Assembly (NCBI GenBank): GCA_036758285.1
Contig: DAIOWV010000010.1
Span: forward strand, 1-64,000
From: Taishania sp036758285
Lineage (GTDB): Bacteria; Bacteroidota; Bacteroidia; Flavobacteriales_D; Crocinitomicaceae
DNA length: 64,000 nt
Reading direction: 5' to 3'
Positions 17,099 through 26,631 of this stretch are shown piece after piece. Within the stretch, counting starts at the first letter, position 1. Each line of letters opens with the position of its first letter. The position numbers and the translations under genes are program-made. Below the pieces are notes generated by a model that was not told the origin of the DNA, ran no database searches, and worked only from the letters and a program-made list of their open reading frames with translations.

Positions 17099-18436
17099 TT
17101 GATGAAAATTTTAAGTAACATATACCTTAGCAGGTTATTTTTTACATTGTATTTTATTGCTGTGCTCTTGATTTCAATGGCATCAGTGATTGAATGGTTA
17201 TATACCCCAACATTGATATTTTTAATATCCTTGATAGGCGTTACTTTTATTGATATCTTTTTAGTTTTTTCATCTAAAAAACCTTTAAATTTTGAACGAA
17301 AAGTCAATGAACGTTTAAATCTCGGAGATTCTAATAAAGTTGAATTACATGTTACAAACATGACGAATCAACCGATATCATTTCGTTTGTACGAAGGATT
17401 TCCGATCGAGATGCAAGAACGTAAGCACTTCTTTTCAACTTTAGGTTTAAAATCAGGTTCAAATAAAGTTTTTTCATATACTATAAATCCTAAGAAAAGA
17501 GGTGATGTAATTTTTAATTCCGCTTTTTTTATAGTTTCTTCATTATTTCACCTAGTAATGAGAAGGTATGAAGTTTCTTCTAATCAAATTGTTCGTGTAT
17601 ATCCATCGGTTTTACAATTAAAAAAATATGAATTACTTGTGTTTCACCAACAAAAAATTCATACGGGTATAAAACGAATTAGAAGATTAGGTAATAATAG
17701 TGAATTTGAGCAAATTAAAGATTATGTTCAAGGTGATGAAATCAAAACAATTAACTGGAAAGCAACTAGTCGAACAACAAGTTTAATGGTCAATAAATAC
17801 CAAGAGGAAAAGTCTCAAAGTGTTTATTGTTTTATAGATAAAAGTCGATCCATGCAGATGGAATTTGATGGACTTTCTTTATTAGATTATGCAATTAATT
17901 CAGTACTAGTGTTGAGCAATATTATGCTTCGAAATGGTGATAAAACTGGTTTGATTACTTTTTCAGATAAAATGGGAACGCAATTGTCTGCTGAGAAAGA
18001 TAAGAGTCAAATGCGTTTTATAATGGAAGCTCTTTATAACCAGAAAACAGAATTTAAAGAGCCGAATTATGAATATTTGTACCAAACCGTTCGTCGAACA
18101 ATAAAAACACGTTCTTTGATTGTTTTGTTTACAAATTTTGAAACAGAAGCAGCTTTAAATCGGGCATTACCCATTCTTCGAAAAATTAATCAAAGACACG
18201 TTTTGGTTACAGTTTTGTTTCAAAACAATGATATTGAGACGTTAGCTTTGCAAAAACCTGAAACAATGAGAGAAGTTTATCAATCCATTGTAGCAGAGCA
18301 AATGAATGATTTAAAATCAAAAATTGCATTTCAATTAAAACAAAATGGAATACAAACTGTATTAACATCACCAGAGAACCTTTCACTACAAACTATTAAT
18401 AAATATCTTGAGCTAAAAGCTAAAGGAAGTATATAA
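17099..18436 (+). CDS. DUF58-domain protein (vWA-like partner of MoxR)
   Basis: Last gene of the operon, 445 residues. Two membrane helices near the N-terminus (about residues 8-60) are followed by an immunoglobulin-like segment and the DUF58 core. The core has the conserved SEFEQIKDYVQGDEIKTINWKATSRT motif and a vWA-like fold with CFIDKSRSMQME, which resembles the DxSxS metal-binding site (here DKSRS). DUF58 proteins are presumed substrates or partners of MoxR ATPases. It starts 15 bases after the moxR stop. No clear terminator is visible in the 206 bases after it, before the next gene. Confidence 0.88.
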   Translation: MMKILSNIYLSRLFFTLYFIAVLLISMASVIEWLYTPTLIFLISLIGVTFIDIFLVFSSKKPLNFERKVNERLNLGDSNKVELHVTNMTNQPISFRLYEGFPIEMQERKHFFSTLGLKSGSNKVFSYTINPKKRGDVIFNSAFFIVSSLFHLVMRRYEVSSNQIVRVYPSVLQLKKYELLVFHQQKIHTGIKRIRRLGNNSEFEQIKDYVQGDEIKTINWKATSRTTSLMVNKYQEEKSQSVYCFIDKSRSMQMEFDGLSLLDYAINSVLVLSNIMLRNGDKTGLITFSDKMGTQLSAEKDKSQMRFIMEALYNQKTEFKEPNYEYLYQTVRRTIKTRSLIVLFTNFETEAALNRALPILRKINQRHVLVTVLFQNNDIETLALQKPETMREVYQSIVAEQMNDLKSKIAFQLKQNGIQTVLTSPENLSLQTINKYLELKAKGSI

Positions 18437-18642
18437 TACGATAGAAATCAATATTATCTGTTTTTTACTTCATTTTACTTCGAAAGAGTAAGCAATTTTT
18501 AACGGTTTATCCAACATTTATCAATTTTCTACTAGATTTCAATTGATTGTTACCAATTGTACAATTTTGATGTAAAATCAAATTTCGTGTACAATTATGT
18601 AACTACTTTTGCAAAAAAATACGCTTAGTAAAAAATAGATTT
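18437..18642. other. Intergenic region with promoter and AATTGTACAATT palindrome
   Basis: No gene seen. It contains a perfect 12-base palindrome at 18555-18566, a related half site at about 18588-18597 and a -7 element at 18604-18612. The palindrome could be an operator, which is speculative. Confidence 0.5.
18604..18612 (+). promoter_or_regulatory. -7 promoter element TACTTTTGC of the HYR-repeat gene
   Basis: Perfect match to TAnnTTTGC, 30 bases upstream of the ATG at 18643. Confidence 0.65.
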
Positions 18643-21102
18643 ATGAAAAAAAATACATTATTGTTTTTTTTGTCCTTGATGTTAAGTTCATTTAATGGAA
18701 TGACACAACTTCAGGCTTTTACATACCAAAAGTGTGCACTTTCTTCCTCAGGAGATCCTAATTATTTTAATATTTCGAAATCGTTTACAGGGGTGCAGTT
18801 AGCTACTCACGATGTTCAAATTTCATTATCAATGTTGGGATGTAATCCCTATACTGAGAATAGTGGGGGAATTAAATTAGTTGGTACTTCGTTTGTTGAA
18901 ATAAATGTACCAGTTGGACATTGTAGTTACTCTTATGCGTATTACACGATTGATAAAGATGTTTTTAATCAGGCTGTTACTGCTGGATCGGGAACAATCC
19001 AATTTCAATTTTATATACGTGACCGATGTGTTGGGGGAATGGGATGTAACTCATATAGTGATCCATGTATTGAAATGAGTGTAATTAACGATTATTCATG
19101 TGTTCCTACAACAGGAATTGATCATATTATTTCTTGTGGTCCATATACTTGGATTGATGGATTGGTTTATTCTACAAATAACAATACTGCAACTCATGTT
19201 CTGACAAATGCAGCTGGTTGCGATAGTACAGTAACATTAAATCTTACAATCGGAGATAATACAGCTCCAATTGCAGATTTATCAACTTTATCAGATGTTA
19301 CTTCTCAATGTTCTGTTACAACTTTAACTGCTCCAACAGCTACTGATAATTGTACTGGAGCTATTACTGGAACACACGATGTTATATTGCCAATTACAAG
19401 TCAAGGTACAACTGTAGTTACTTGGACATTTGATGATGGAAATGGAAATACATCTTCTCAAACGCAAAATGTAATTATCACAAATGGAACACCTCCAACA
19501 CCAGATATTGTAAATTTACCAGATGTAATAGCAATATGTACAGTTACTTCTCTTACTGCTCCAACAGCTACGGATAACTGTTCCGGTTCAATCATAGGTA
19601 CTCATAATGTCACTTTACCAATTACCACTCAGGGAACTACTGTAATCACATGGACTTATGTGGATGGATATGGGAATTCAGCAACTCAATTTCAAAATAT
19701 TGTAATAACAGATAATGTAGCTCCTGTTCCAACAACTGCAGTTTTAAGTAATGTTATTGCTGAGTGTTCAGTTGCAACCTTAACAGTACCTACAGCTACC
19801 GATAATTGTGTAGGAACGATTAATGGAACACATAATATTATACTACCAATAACTAGTCAAGATACAACTGTTGTTGTTTGGACTTTTGATGATGGAAATG
19901 GAAATATCACAACTCAAAATCAAAATGTAATTATTTCTGATATTACATCGCCAGTTGCTAATGTTACATCACTTCCAACTATTAACGCAGCTTGTTCTGT
20001 AACCACATTAACAGCTCCAACTGCAACAGATAATTGCACGGGAACAATTGTTGGTACTCATAATGCAACACTACCAATTACGATATCAGGAGTTACCGTT
20101 GTAACTTGGACGTATAATGATGGGAATGGAAATATCACAACTCAAAACCAAAATATTGTTATTTCAGATGTTACTGCACCAGTAGCGGATGTTGCTACTT
20201 TATCACCAGTAATCACACAATGTTCAATAAATAACCTTGTAGCACCTACAGCAACTGATGATTGTGCAGGCATTGTAACTGGTGTTCCAAATGTAACATT
20301 TCCGATTACTCAACAAGGTACATTTGTGATTACATGGACATTCAATGATGGGAATGGTAATACTTCAACTCAAACTCAAAACATTACTATTGATGATCAA
20401 ACAGCTCCTGTTGTAGATAATGCTATTCTTTCACCAATTGTTTCAAATTGTTTTGTTACAAGTTTAACAGCCCCAACAGCAACAGATAATTGTGCAGGGA
20501 CAATTTTAGGAGTACATGATGTTATACTACCAATAAATACTGTTGGTACCACGACAATTACATGGACTTTTGATGATGGAAATGGTAATGTGTCAACTCA
20601 AAATCAGCAAGTAACAGTTTCTTCAACAGTTGATAACAATATTGTGAAGTTGGATAATTCAACTTTCCAGGCTGTTGCGTCAGGTTCAAATGTCACTTAT
20701 CAATGGGTTGATTGTGACGATAATAATTCATTCATAGTGGGGGAAACGAATCAATCGTTTACAACAACTACTAGTGGAAATTTTGCTTGTCAAATTAGTA
20801 ATGGAACATGTACAGTTTTATCTGATTGTCAAACAAGTACTTTAGGAGTTGATCAAAAAGCATTGACAAGTGATTTAATTTTATATCCGAATCCTACAGA
20901 TGGAAATGTAATTATTTCATTAGGAAAGATGACGAAAGATGTGAAAGTAAGTGTTTACAACACATTAGGTAAATTAATTGAAACATCATTTTATGAATTA
21001 ACTGATTCAATTATAATGATGATTAAAGGACAACCAGGAATGTATTTGATAACAATTCAAGCAGAAGAGAAATCAACAACTTTGAACGTTGTTAAAAACT
21101 AG
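18643..21102 (+). CDS. Secreted HYR-repeat protein with T9SS type A sorting domain
   Basis: Large extracellular protein of 819 residues, probably a surface adhesin or structural protein. Signal peptide (to about residue 21), then a Cys-rich N-terminal domain of about 180 residues, then six HYR-like beta-sandwich repeats of 76 residues each (about 205-660). Each has the pattern APxADxxxLxxVxxxCSV...PTATDNC...GTHxVxLPIT...VVTWTFDDGNGN and two Cys that could form a disulfide. A short Ig-like segment with NVTYQWVDCDDN and a sorting domain (LILYPNPTDGNVIIS, then GMYLITIQ) follow. HYR domains are associated with adhesion. The repeats are evenly diverged, not identical. The gene is monocistronic, with its own promoter and terminator. 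Confidence 0.88.
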   Translation: MKKNTLLFFLSLMLSSFNGMTQLQAFTYQKCALSSSGDPNYFNISKSFTGVQLATHDVQISLSMLGCNPYTENSGGIKLVGTSFVEINVPVGHCSYSYAYYTIDKDVFNQAVTAGSGTIQFQFYIRDRCVGGMGCNSYSDPCIEMSVINDYSCVPTTGIDHIISCGPYTWIDGLVYSTNNNTATHVLTNAAGCDSTVTLNLTIGDNTAPIADLSTLSDVTSQCSVTTLTAPTATDNCTGAITGTHDVILPITSQGTTVVTWTFDDGNGNTSSQTQNVIITNGTPPTPDIVNLPDVIAICTVTSLTAPTATDNCSGSIIGTHNVTLPITTQGTTVITWTYVDGYGNSATQFQNIVITDNVAPVPTTAVLSNVIAECSVATLTVPTATDNCVGTINGTHNIILPITSQDTTVVVWTFDDGNGNITTQNQNVIISDITSPVANVTSLPTINAACSVTTLTAPTATDNCTGTIVGTHNATLPITISGVTVVTWTYNDGNGNITTQNQNIVISDVTAPVADVATLSPVITQCSINNLVAPTATDDCAGIVTGVPNVTFPITQQGTFVITWTFNDGNGNTSTQTQNITIDDQTAPVVDNAILSPIVSNCFVTSLTAPTATDNCAGTILGVHDVILPINTVGTTTITWTFDDGNGNVSTQNQQVTVSSTVDNNIVKLDNSTFQAVASGSNVTYQWVDCDDNNSFIVGETNQSFTTTTSGNFACQISNGTCTVLSDCQTSTLGVDQKALTSDLILYPNPTDGNVIISLGKMTKDVKVSVYNTLGKLIETSFYELTDSIIMMIKGQPGMYLITIQAEEKSTTLNVVKN
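19255..20622 (+). repeat. Six tandem 228-bp coding repeats (HYR domains)
   Basis: The segment encoding PTATDNC recurs at 19333, 19561, 19789, 20017, 20245 and 20473, an exact 228-base (76-codon) period with no indels. Copies differ by many synonymous and some amino-acid changes. Confidence 0.92.
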
Positions 21103-21130
21103 GATTAAATTTTAAACATCATATTTCAAT

Positions 21131-21160
21131 AAAATCCATCCTTTTTTAGGGTGGATTTTA
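21131..21160 (+). terminator. Rho-independent terminator after the HYR-repeat gene
   Basis: Stem AAAATCCATCC / GGGTGGATTTT (one G-U pair) with a 7-base T-rich loop, 28 bases after the stop. Confidence 0.75.
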
Positions 21161-21209
21161 TATGTTTTTAGGATATGTTAAATTCTAAAAAATAAGTTAT
21201 TTAATTATT

Positions 21210-21217
21210 TATCTTCG
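21210..21217 (+). promoter_or_regulatory. Putative -7 element TATCTTCG of the histidine kinase operon
   Basis: TAnnTTCG variant, 42 bases before the ATG at 21260. The same octamer is found on the minus strand upstream of the GNAT gene at 28993-29000. Confidence 0.45.
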
Positions 21218-21259
21218 TACAATATTTATTCATTTAAACATAATTCTTTCAATTAATTT

Positions 21260-23029
21260 ATGAAATTTTGTTTTTTCATATTGTTTTTGTTTTTTTCAAG
21301 TTGGGCAGTTTTTTCTCAAGATTCAAAAGAGAAATTACTAGTTGAACAATTGGAAAAAGCTGGAGCTGATTCAACAAAAATTCGATTGTTGAAAGAACTT
21401 TCTATTTTAACATTAAAATCGAATTTCGATGTTGCAAAACAGTATTCAAATGATTTGTTGATACTTTCTCTAAAAGCTGGTGATAAAAATGGACAGGCGA
21501 ACGCATATAATTTTTTAGGAAATGTCCATTTCAATAAAACAGAATATGTTGAAGCATTAGAATTATACTTAAAATCACTTCGACTTTTTTCCGATTTAGG
21601 AGATAAAAAGATGTTAGCTGTAGTTTATACGAACATTGGTTCATTAAATACAAAACAAGGAAATTATAAAGAAGCCAGATTAAATTTAGAGATGGCGGTA
21701 AATCTGAAAGAGAAATTAGAACTTACCAAAAGTTTAGCAAATAGTTACTTGAGTTTGGCATCCTTGACCTTTATGGAGAAGGATTTAGATCAAGCATTGG
21801 TCTATTTTGAAAAGGGTAGGGGAATAGCTCATAGTTTTAAAGACATAAAGGTAGAAGCTGCTTGTTTAAATGGAATGGCAGCTGTTCTTTTCAAAAAAGA
21901 AAATTATGAGGGAGCAGTAAAAGGATATAGCGAAGCAATAGAATTATTTAAGTCTTTTGATGGAGATAATAGAAAAATGATTTCAGGCCTTTTACATAAT
22001 CTAGCTTCTGCACATAGAAAATTAGGCCAATTTGATAAAGCATTTGAACTTTTAAATCAAAGTTTAGATTTAGCAAAAGAAATTAATTCGAAAGAAGATA
22101 TAAAACAAGCTTATTCTGGATTTAAAGATTATTATAGAGACAAAGGAGAATATGATAAAGCTTTAATTGCGGAAGAAAATTACTCTGTTTATAAAGATAG
22201 TGTTGTCAATGAAAGTACGTTGAAGGCCGTCAACGAAATGCAAGAAAAATACAAAACGGAAGAACGTAAAAAAGAAATTGTCAATTTGATAAAATCGAAT
22301 GATCAGCTGAAAGAAAAATCAACATTGCAATATAGTTTACTGATTGTTTCCGTTGTAGCACTTATACTTTGTTTACTTTTTGTTTATTTTTATTTCAAGC
22401 AACTGAAAACAAAGCAATTAAGGAAGCAAGTTCAACTCGAGCAAAAAGCATTACGTTCTCAAATGAACCCACATTTTATTTTTAATAGTTTAAATAGTAT
22501 TCAACGAATGTATGTTGAAGGTAACGAAGATCTTGCGAATGATTATATGGCCGATTTCTCCCGATTATTAAGAAATATTTTAGAAAACAGTGGGAAAGAA
22601 TTAATTCGATTAAATGAAGAATTAGATGTCATTCGTTTGTATATGGAACTAGAATTGGTTCGTACAGATAATTCGTTTGAATTTATTTGTGATATAGCTG
22701 AGGATATTGATACCTTTCAAATAAAAATTCCACCTTTAATTTTTCAACCTTATTTAGAAAATGCCATTTGGCATGGTATCATTGCTAAGAAAGAAAAAGG
22801 AAAAATTCAGTTAAATATTCAAAAAATGGAAGCCGGAAAATTACTTTGCCAAGTAATTGATAATGGTGTTGGTTTCTATTCGAGTAAAAAAACAAAATCC
22901 ATTCATGCAAATAAATCAAAAGGAATGGAAATCACCGCAGAACGCTTAGGGGGGGATGGACATGTGACTATTGAAGAATTAGAAACAGGGGGAACTTGTA
23001 TCACATTAATTATTAATTATACAGTATGA
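21260..23029 (+). CDS. TPR-containing LytS-type sensor histidine kinase
   Basis: Membrane sensor kinase of 589 residues. A signal peptide is followed by a periplasmic sensor built of about six tetratricopeptide repeats (about residues 40-300; examples ANAYNFLGNVHFNKTEYVEALELY and AVVYTNIGSLNTKQGNYKEARLNL). One membrane helix (about 356-378) leads to a His_kinase domain with the phospho-acceptor motif MNPHFIFNSLNSIQ (His405) and an ATPase domain with PYLENAIWHGI and DNGVGF. This is the LytS/YehU type, which phosphorylates LytTR regulators. Its stop overlaps the start of the response regulator gene (ATGA), so the two form a classical two-component pair. The ligand is unknown; TPRs suggest protein or peptide binding. 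Confidence 0.92.
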   Translation: MKFCFFILFLFFSSWAVFSQDSKEKLLVEQLEKAGADSTKIRLLKELSILTLKSNFDVAKQYSNDLLILSLKAGDKNGQANAYNFLGNVHFNKTEYVEALELYLKSLRLFSDLGDKKMLAVVYTNIGSLNTKQGNYKEARLNLEMAVNLKEKLELTKSLANSYLSLASLTFMEKDLDQALVYFEKGRGIAHSFKDIKVEAACLNGMAAVLFKKENYEGAVKGYSEAIELFKSFDGDNRKMISGLLHNLASAHRKLGQFDKAFELLNQSLDLAKEINSKEDIKQAYSGFKDYYRDKGEYDKALIAEENYSVYKDSVVNESTLKAVNEMQEKYKTEERKKEIVNLIKSNDQLKEKSTLQYSLLIVSVVALILCLLFVYFYFKQLKTKQLRKQVQLEQKALRSQMNPHFIFNSLNSIQRMYVEGNEDLANDYMADFSRLLRNILENSGKELIRLNEELDVIRLYMELELVRTDNSFEFICDIAEDIDTFQIKIPPLIFQPYLENAIWHGIIAKKEKGKIQLNIQKMEAGKLLCQVIDNGVGFYSSKKTKSIHANKSKGMEITAERLGGDGHVTIEELETGGTCITLIINYTV

Positions 23030-23775
23030 TAAAAGCAGTAATTATTGACGACGAAAAAGATGCGCGGTTTTTACTGCGTAATATGATTGAAAAAAAATTA
23101 AGTGATAAAATCGAATTATTAGGGGAAGCAGATGATGTTGACACCGGACTAGAACTGGTCAACACAGTTAATCCCGAACTTATTTTCCTAGATGTACAAA
23201 TGAAGTCTGGTACTGGTTTTGATTTATTGTTGAAACTTGGAAAGGAAACACCAGATGTTATCTTTGTTACTGCGTATGATCAATATGCTGTCAAAGCATT
23301 TCAGTTTAGTACTTTTGGTTATGTTCTAAAGCCAATTAAATTTAGTGAACTTGAAAGTGCAGTTGAAAAACTAGAAGATTTAAAGAAAAACCGTACAGGA
23401 ATTGAAAAGAAGATTAAAGTTTTGGTCGAAAATTATGGAATCAATGGAGATATTCAAAAATTAATTATTCCCAATATGAATGGCTTTGATGTTGTTGAAA
23501 TTCCCTCAATTATTAAGTTAGAAGGAGACCGAAACTATACACATTTCACTCTGGTTAATGGAATGAAAGTAACAACGAGTAAGAATCTTGGTGAATACGA
23601 AGAAATGCTAGTTGAATTTGGATTCTATAGAATTCATCAAAGTTCAATAGTAAGTTTACGTCATGTGAAGTCCTTTAAAAAAGCAAATGATGGTACTGTA
23701 GAACTTGTAGATGGTTCGTTGTTAAAAGTTAGTAGAAATAGAAAACAAGGATTTATTACCAGATTTTTAAGTTAA
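23026..23775 (+). CDS. LytTR-family response regulator
   Basis: Cytoplasmic response regulator of 249 residues, partner of the kinase immediately upstream. The N-terminal receiver domain shows the acidic pair DDE at residues 8-10, the phospho-acceptor Asp56 in LIFLDVQM, the conserved Thr in VIFVTAYD and Lys in VLKPI. The C-terminal LytTR DNA-binding domain (about residues 150-249) has IIKLEGDRNYTHF, GFYRIHQSSIVSLRHVKSF and LLKVSRNRKQGF. Targets cannot be predicted; the adjacent secreted-protein gene and the envelope module downstream are candidates by position only. Confidence 0.94.
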   Translation: MIKAVIIDDEKDARFLLRNMIEKKLSDKIELLGEADDVDTGLELVNTVNPELIFLDVQMKSGTGFDLLLKLGKETPDVIFVTAYDQYAVKAFQFSTFGYVLKPIKFSELESAVEKLEDLKKNRTGIEKKIKVLVENYGINGDIQKLIIPNMNGFDVVEIPSIIKLEGDRNYTHFTLVNGMKVTTSKNLGEYEEMLVEFGFYRIHQSSIVSLRHVKSFKKANDGTVELVDGSLLKVSRNRKQGFITRFLS

Positions 23776-23964
23776 AATTTTATCCTTAATAAGTAAATTA
23801 CTAGATATATTTTGATATTCAATCTTCCATGATTTTCGAATTTGAAATTAATATTATTAAAAGTTTAACCTCTTAAAAATTGTTAATCATTATAACAACG
23901 GGTTTTATTTTCTCCAGTTTTCCTTATTTTTAGGGAGAAATTAAACTGTAGATTTAGTTGTTTT

Positions 23965-25812
23965 ATGTTACAATTCAGAAAAAAAACGTTCATACAAGAA
24001 ATTATTTTCCCAACTCTTATTCTGTTCACTTGTCCTGTAATATTTGGTCAAAAAATGCAGTACCACAATCGGAATGAATTGGGAGCAAATAGCGTTCGGG
24101 ATATCACATTCAATTACACAATTACGAATAAAGACACACTGATACAAGACGAATACCAAGCATTACTTTTTTCATACCACCCAGATTCGATTTCCAATAT
24201 TCGAAAACTTCGACTCAACTATAAAAACGGAATTCTAAATGGTGAATTCTACCTCGAAAAAGCCACTTTTACTACAAATAACAATTTCCCTTCATATCGA
24301 AATTTTAGAGTGCAACAAGCAATCAAAGGAAGTTCCTTATTTGCTACTGGTCAATATGTGAATGGCATTCGAACAGGAACATGGACACAATACGATGTAC
24401 TCATCGATGATCGTAAAATGGATACGCTTTCTTCTATTTATGCAAATTTTTCTAAAAATGGGCAATGGAATGGATTGTTTACCATTAAAGACACTAATCT
24501 TCACTTAACAGGAAATATTCTTGAAGGTTCTCCAAATGGAAATTGGGAAGGTACTTGGAATAATCAACCTGTAAAATTGCAATTTGATAAGAGTATTTTA
24601 TCTCATTTTACTGTAGGGAATAAAACCATTAAATTTGTTGTTCCGACTGATGGAACCTATACAGTTGAGAATCTGCACGAAGTTTTACCACAATATGTAG
24701 CCATTTTTCCTTCAACGGACAATCAATTTAACGAAGATGTATTTTTGATTGCTTCGAAAATTGCAGCTTCAATCCGTGGATTTATCCCAAACAAAAATCT
24801 GACTGAAACAAAAAATAAACAGTTTCAATTTGATGCAGTTTCAATTTCATTACCTGTAAGTGTATTGTTCTTCGAAGATAAAAATACCTTAGTTAGGGTT
24901 TGTGAAAATTACAAGTTGCTCGCTAAGTCAGTTCAAAACCTGATTAATGAACCATCTTTGCTGTTGTCAGGTGATGAAAATCCAGAAATTACAAAAACAT
25001 TAAATGCCTTTAAATCAATTCAACAACAATTAGAAATTTATGCTCCTGTAATTGAAATTGCCAATTCTAGTATGTCTGAGTATGCAAACTGGGAAGATGT
25101 TGTTCGATTAGTAACCCAAAAAGCAAAAGTCAATTACAATTCCTCACATTCTGCAATTGAAAATTTGAATTTGCAAATCAACGAATTGATGACAAGTTAT
25201 GAAACAAACAATGCTTTGGTCGAAAAATACCTTGTAGAAGCTCAAAACAGTGAAGAGTTAACACGATTAAGGCAAGAATTTGTCAATCTTAAATTGAGAA
25301 CAATAGAAGATGATAACGATTTGAGAAACGTGCCATATTATGAAAAAGAATATCAGGAGGGCTTCAATCATTTCAAAGAGTTAATTATTGAACGATTCAA
25401 AGTTGCATCGGAAAACTCAAATAAAGAACAAATGGAAAATTTGCTCAATCAAGGTGTTAACTTGGTTTCATTGTTGCAAAAAACTTCTGAATGGGTTCGA
25501 TTGCATGAAGTTATTTCTGAACGTAACAAATACATGTACCTAGATGCAAATACGTTTGAGGAACGTAAAGAAATCTTATATGTTCAATTGCAAAGAGCTT
25601 ATGAACGTAAGTTGATGCCGTTTGTAATTGGCCAATTGAATTATAATTTCAATCACTTCAACGAATTCAAAGCATCTTTTAACAACATTGCGTTAGTACA
25701 ACAAAAAATACTCGATATTTTGGATCAAGATCCTAAGAAGATGAATCGAAAGCTCAAAAAAGGAGATTCGGTAGAAAAAGTGATTGAAAAAATGGGTCTA
25801 ATTCTTAACTAA
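23965..25812 (+). CDS. Secreted protein with MORN-like N-terminal repeats and long helical C-terminal region
   Basis: Unrecognised protein of 615 residues. A signal peptide ending near residue 28 (PVIFGQ) is followed by a beta-rich part with MORN-like units (NGILNGEFYLEK, NGIRTGTWTQYD, GSPNGNWEGTWNN) at about residues 90-205. A mixed domain of about 100 residues and a long, charged, probably coiled-coil helical region from about 320 to the end follow. It is likely periplasmic or outer-membrane associated. The next gene starts 8 bases after its stop, and the third gene of the set also carries MORN repeats, so the three probably act together. I cannot assign a function. Confidence 0.65.
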   Translation: MLQFRKKTFIQEIIFPTLILFTCPVIFGQKMQYHNRNELGANSVRDITFNYTITNKDTLIQDEYQALLFSYHPDSISNIRKLRLNYKNGILNGEFYLEKATFTTNNNFPSYRNFRVQQAIKGSSLFATGQYVNGIRTGTWTQYDVLIDDRKMDTLSSIYANFSKNGQWNGLFTIKDTNLHLTGNILEGSPNGNWEGTWNNQPVKLQFDKSILSHFTVGNKTIKFVVPTDGTYTVENLHEVLPQYVAIFPSTDNQFNEDVFLIASKIAASIRGFIPNKNLTETKNKQFQFDAVSISLPVSVLFFEDKNTLVRVCENYKLLAKSVQNLINEPSLLLSGDENPEITKTLNAFKSIQQQLEIYAPVIEIANSSMSEYANWEDVVRLVTQKAKVNYNSSHSAIENLNLQINELMTSYETNNALVEKYLVEAQNSEELTRLRQEFVNLKLRTIEDDNDLRNVPYYEKEYQEGFNHFKELIIERFKVASENSNKEQMENLLNQGVNLVSLLQKTSEWVRLHEVISERNKYMYLDANTFEERKEILYVQLQRAYERKLMPFVIGQLNYNFNHFNEFKASFNNIALVQQKILDILDQDPKKMNRKLKKGDSVEKVIEKMGLILN

Positions 25813-25820
25813 TTGCAACA

Positions 25821-26621
25821 ATGAATAAGTACTTTATTATTATTTGCTTGTTTGCTTCAGCTTTTGCAATGAGTCAGGCAACAGAATCGGAATCGGAATT
25901 GGAAGAAACAGGTGTTTGGGCAGGAGTTTATCTGAAATTTCGCTTGTCAAATAAGTTGTTTTATTATGGAGAACATCATTATCGTCGGAGAAATGGATTG
26001 GAAAATACAAACGATTTTGTAGGTAGGATGCGTCAATTGTACAACAGGGCGGGTGTTATGTATATTTTTAATGATTACTTCAATGTTGTAGTTGGTCCAA
26101 CTTTGGTTGCAAATTATAGCCCAGACCCTTCAAATCCGAACTATCAAAATGTTGTTTGGGAACCTCGAATCTGGCATCAATGGTTGTTTTCCATGCCCGC
26201 AATTGGAAGGGTGAAAATTTATCATCAGTTTCGTTTTGAACACCGTTGGAAAAAAGATAATAACCTTAATTCAGAATTTGACTACACCAACCGTTACAGA
26301 TACAAATTGTATGCATACATTCCTGTCAATAAGAAAACAATCACCAATAAAACGTTATTTGTAGCACCAAGTGCTGAAATTTTTATGCACAGTGGCCGTT
26401 CGATTGTATACCATCCTTTTGAAGATTTTCGAGTTTACACAGGGATTGGATACGTTGTCAATAAAAACATTACCCTTTTTGGAGGCCACATGTGGACTTT
26501 GGGACAAAAAACATCTGGTTATCAGTACAAACAAACACACATCATTCGTTTGAATTTGTTTGTAAACATGGATTTTAGAAATCATAAGAAATTAATGCCA
26601 CACGTTCGAATGGACGATTAA
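25821..26621 (+). CDS. DUF2490-family outer-membrane beta-barrel-like protein
   Basis: Protein of 266 residues with a signal peptide (to about residue 19, ASAFAMSQ) and alternating aromatic beta-strands: VWAGVYLKFRLSNKLFYYGEHHYRRR, WHQWLFSMPAIGRVKIYHQFRFEHRW and ITLFGGHMWTLG, a pattern typical of DUF2490 barrels predicted to sit in the outer membrane. It is the middle gene of a three-gene set, spaced 8 bases from the upstream gene and 10 bases from the downstream gene. The barrel may anchor or pass a partner of the flanking MORN-repeat proteins, which is inference from layout. Confidence 0.75.
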   Translation: MNKYFIIICLFASAFAMSQATESESELEETGVWAGVYLKFRLSNKLFYYGEHHYRRRNGLENTNDFVGRMRQLYNRAGVMYIFNDYFNVVVGPTLVANYSPDPSNPNYQNVVWEPRIWHQWLFSMPAIGRVKIYHQFRFEHRWKKDNNLNSEFDYTNRYRYKLYAYIPVNKKTITNKTLFVAPSAEIFMHSGRSIVYHPFEDFRVYTGIGYVVNKNITLFGGHMWTLGQKTSGYQYKQTHIIRLNLFVNMDFRNHKKLMPHVRMDD

Positions 26622-26631
26622 ATCAAAGAAA

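Noticed and set aside
16987..17361. Minus-strand ORF of 124 codons across the moxR-DUF58 junction
   Set aside because: It lies antisense to two clear genes and has no recognisable domain.
18643..21102. CRISPR-like or non-coding tandem repeats
   Set aside because: The 228-base repeats are in one open frame and encode HYR domains; spacing is by codons, not short direct repeats.
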